Assembly: GCA_000277445.1 (NCBI GenBank)
Contig: AJWJ01000105.1
Span: 1 to 55,055, forward strand
Length of the DNA: 55,055 nt
Reading direction: 5' to 3'
Origin: Polysphondylium violaceum
Taxonomy: Eukaryota > Evosea > Eumycetozoa > Dictyosteliales > Dictyosteliaceae
In this document: piece after piece, positions 54,596 to 55,055 of the stretch
Layout: each line of letters begins with the position of its first letter
Position numbering within the stretch: position 1 is the first letter of the stretch
Made by a program: the position numbers and the translations under genes
Notes under the pieces: generated by a model
The model's database searches: none
Told to the model about the DNA's origin: nothing
Seen by the model: only the letters and a program-made list of their open reading frames with translations

Positions 54596-55055
54596 ATGAA
54601 GTTTTTAATTTTAACTTTTATCTTTTGTTTGATCTCTGTATCTTTGGCTAGTGTCGATTTTAATAGACCAACTAAGCCATCTTCTTGTTCTCAATTAAAT
54701 CAAGAATGGAAATGTCGATTGGCTGGACATCCATGTTATTGTAAGTGAGATAGAATATATATGTAATTGTTATTAGTATTAATATATATTTCATATTTTT
54801 TATAATAAAATAGGGAACGGAAAATGTTTATCATTAATTCATGGCACCTCTGATCGATCTATTTTCCTTGAAAGTACTTCAGACAAAGCTAACCTCATTG
54901 AAAGCACCTCTGATAAAGCTAATCTCATTGAAAATACTTCAGATAGAGCTATTTTCCTCGAAAGTACCTCAGACAAAGCTAACCTCATTGAAAATACTTC
55001 AGATAGAGCTTCATTGGTTTACATGATCGAAAGCACCTCTGATAAAGCCAATCTC
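54596..55055 (+). CDS. Secreted protein with decapeptide repeats (partial, runs off window)
   Basis: Exons are 54596-54740 and 54814 to beyond the window end (intron 73 bases, GTAAGT...TAG). The signal peptide is MKFLILTFIFCLISVSLAS. A short Cys-bearing segment (SCSQLNQEWKCRLAGHPCYW, then NGKCLSLIH) spans the splice. The rest is tandem 10-residue units ESTSDKANLI and ENTSDRAIFL encoded by 30-base units, with one interrupted unit (SLVYM). At least seven units are visible. Hydrophobic and charged positions alternate regularly, and ENTS gives a sequon in some units. An extracellular repeat protein is likely; the C-terminus and unit count are not visible. Confidence 0.75.

Noticed and set aside
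1-55055. Transposons, retroelements or virus-like elements
   Set aside because: No reverse transcriptase, integrase, transposase, long terminal or inverted repeats were seen; the only repeats are microsatellites, small local duplications and protein-coding arrays.

Overview
The window is eukaryotic nuclear DNA from a social amoeba (dictyostelid). The genes are dense, with A/T-rich spacers full of poly-A and poly-T runs. Introns are short (mostly 60-90 bases, GTAAGT/GTATGT...TAG). Poly-asparagine runs and AAT microsatellites are common, and several gene families are typical of dictyostelids: FNIP-repeat proteins, divergent ankyrin-type proteins, and an F-box/LRR protein with poly-N. Coding sequence is less A/T-biased and poly-N less extreme than in Dictyostelium discoideum, so another dictyostelid lineage is likely; this is inference. 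I saw no transposon, virus-like element, rRNA, convincing tRNA or CRISPR array. All gene models come from reading splice sites by eye and have no transcript support.

Layout. 0-16 kb holds conserved housekeeping genes: CARMIL (with a readable capping-protein-interaction motif), a cytochrome b5-fused front-end fatty acid desaturase, a RecQ helicase, a TMEM104-like transporter, the capping protein alpha subunit, and an F-box/LRR protein. CARMIL and capping protein alpha, which bind each other in known systems, lie about 8 kb apart. 16-26.3 kb holds a GH28 polygalacturonase-like secreted enzyme, then two closely related ankyrin-type genes flanking an oppositely oriented double-module FNIP gene. 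26.3-31 kb holds a candidate structured RNA, an LSM11-like gene, a MEA1-like gene, and a tandem pair of secreted Cys-rich membrane proteins. 31-41.5 kb holds four more ankyrin-type genes. 41.6-45.9 kb holds two tandem paralogous secreted proteins, one of which carries a roughly 420-residue expansion of Asn/His/Thr/Ser/Gly repeats packed with glycosylation sequons. 46-55 kb holds an ANKRD39 orthologue, a seventh ankyrin-type gene, a 1699-residue P-loop GTPase-like protein with glycine-rich and coiled-coil regions, and the start of a secreted protein built of 10-residue repeats that runs off the window.

How the genes relate. Two themes stand out. One is actin barbed-end control (CARMIL plus capping protein alpha). 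The other is a local radiation of large repeat proteins whose N-termini carry a short F-box-like segment (seven ankyrin-type genes and the FNIP gene, beside a true F-box gene). That is compatible with a set of ubiquitin-ligase substrate receptors, but nothing in the sequence proves it. The most novel-looking items are the sequon/histidine repeat protein beside its unexpanded paralogue, the large GTPase-like protein, a T8 homopolymer that separates one ankyrin-type gene from a poly-N tail ending in CCIC, and the structured-looking spacer upstream of LSM11.
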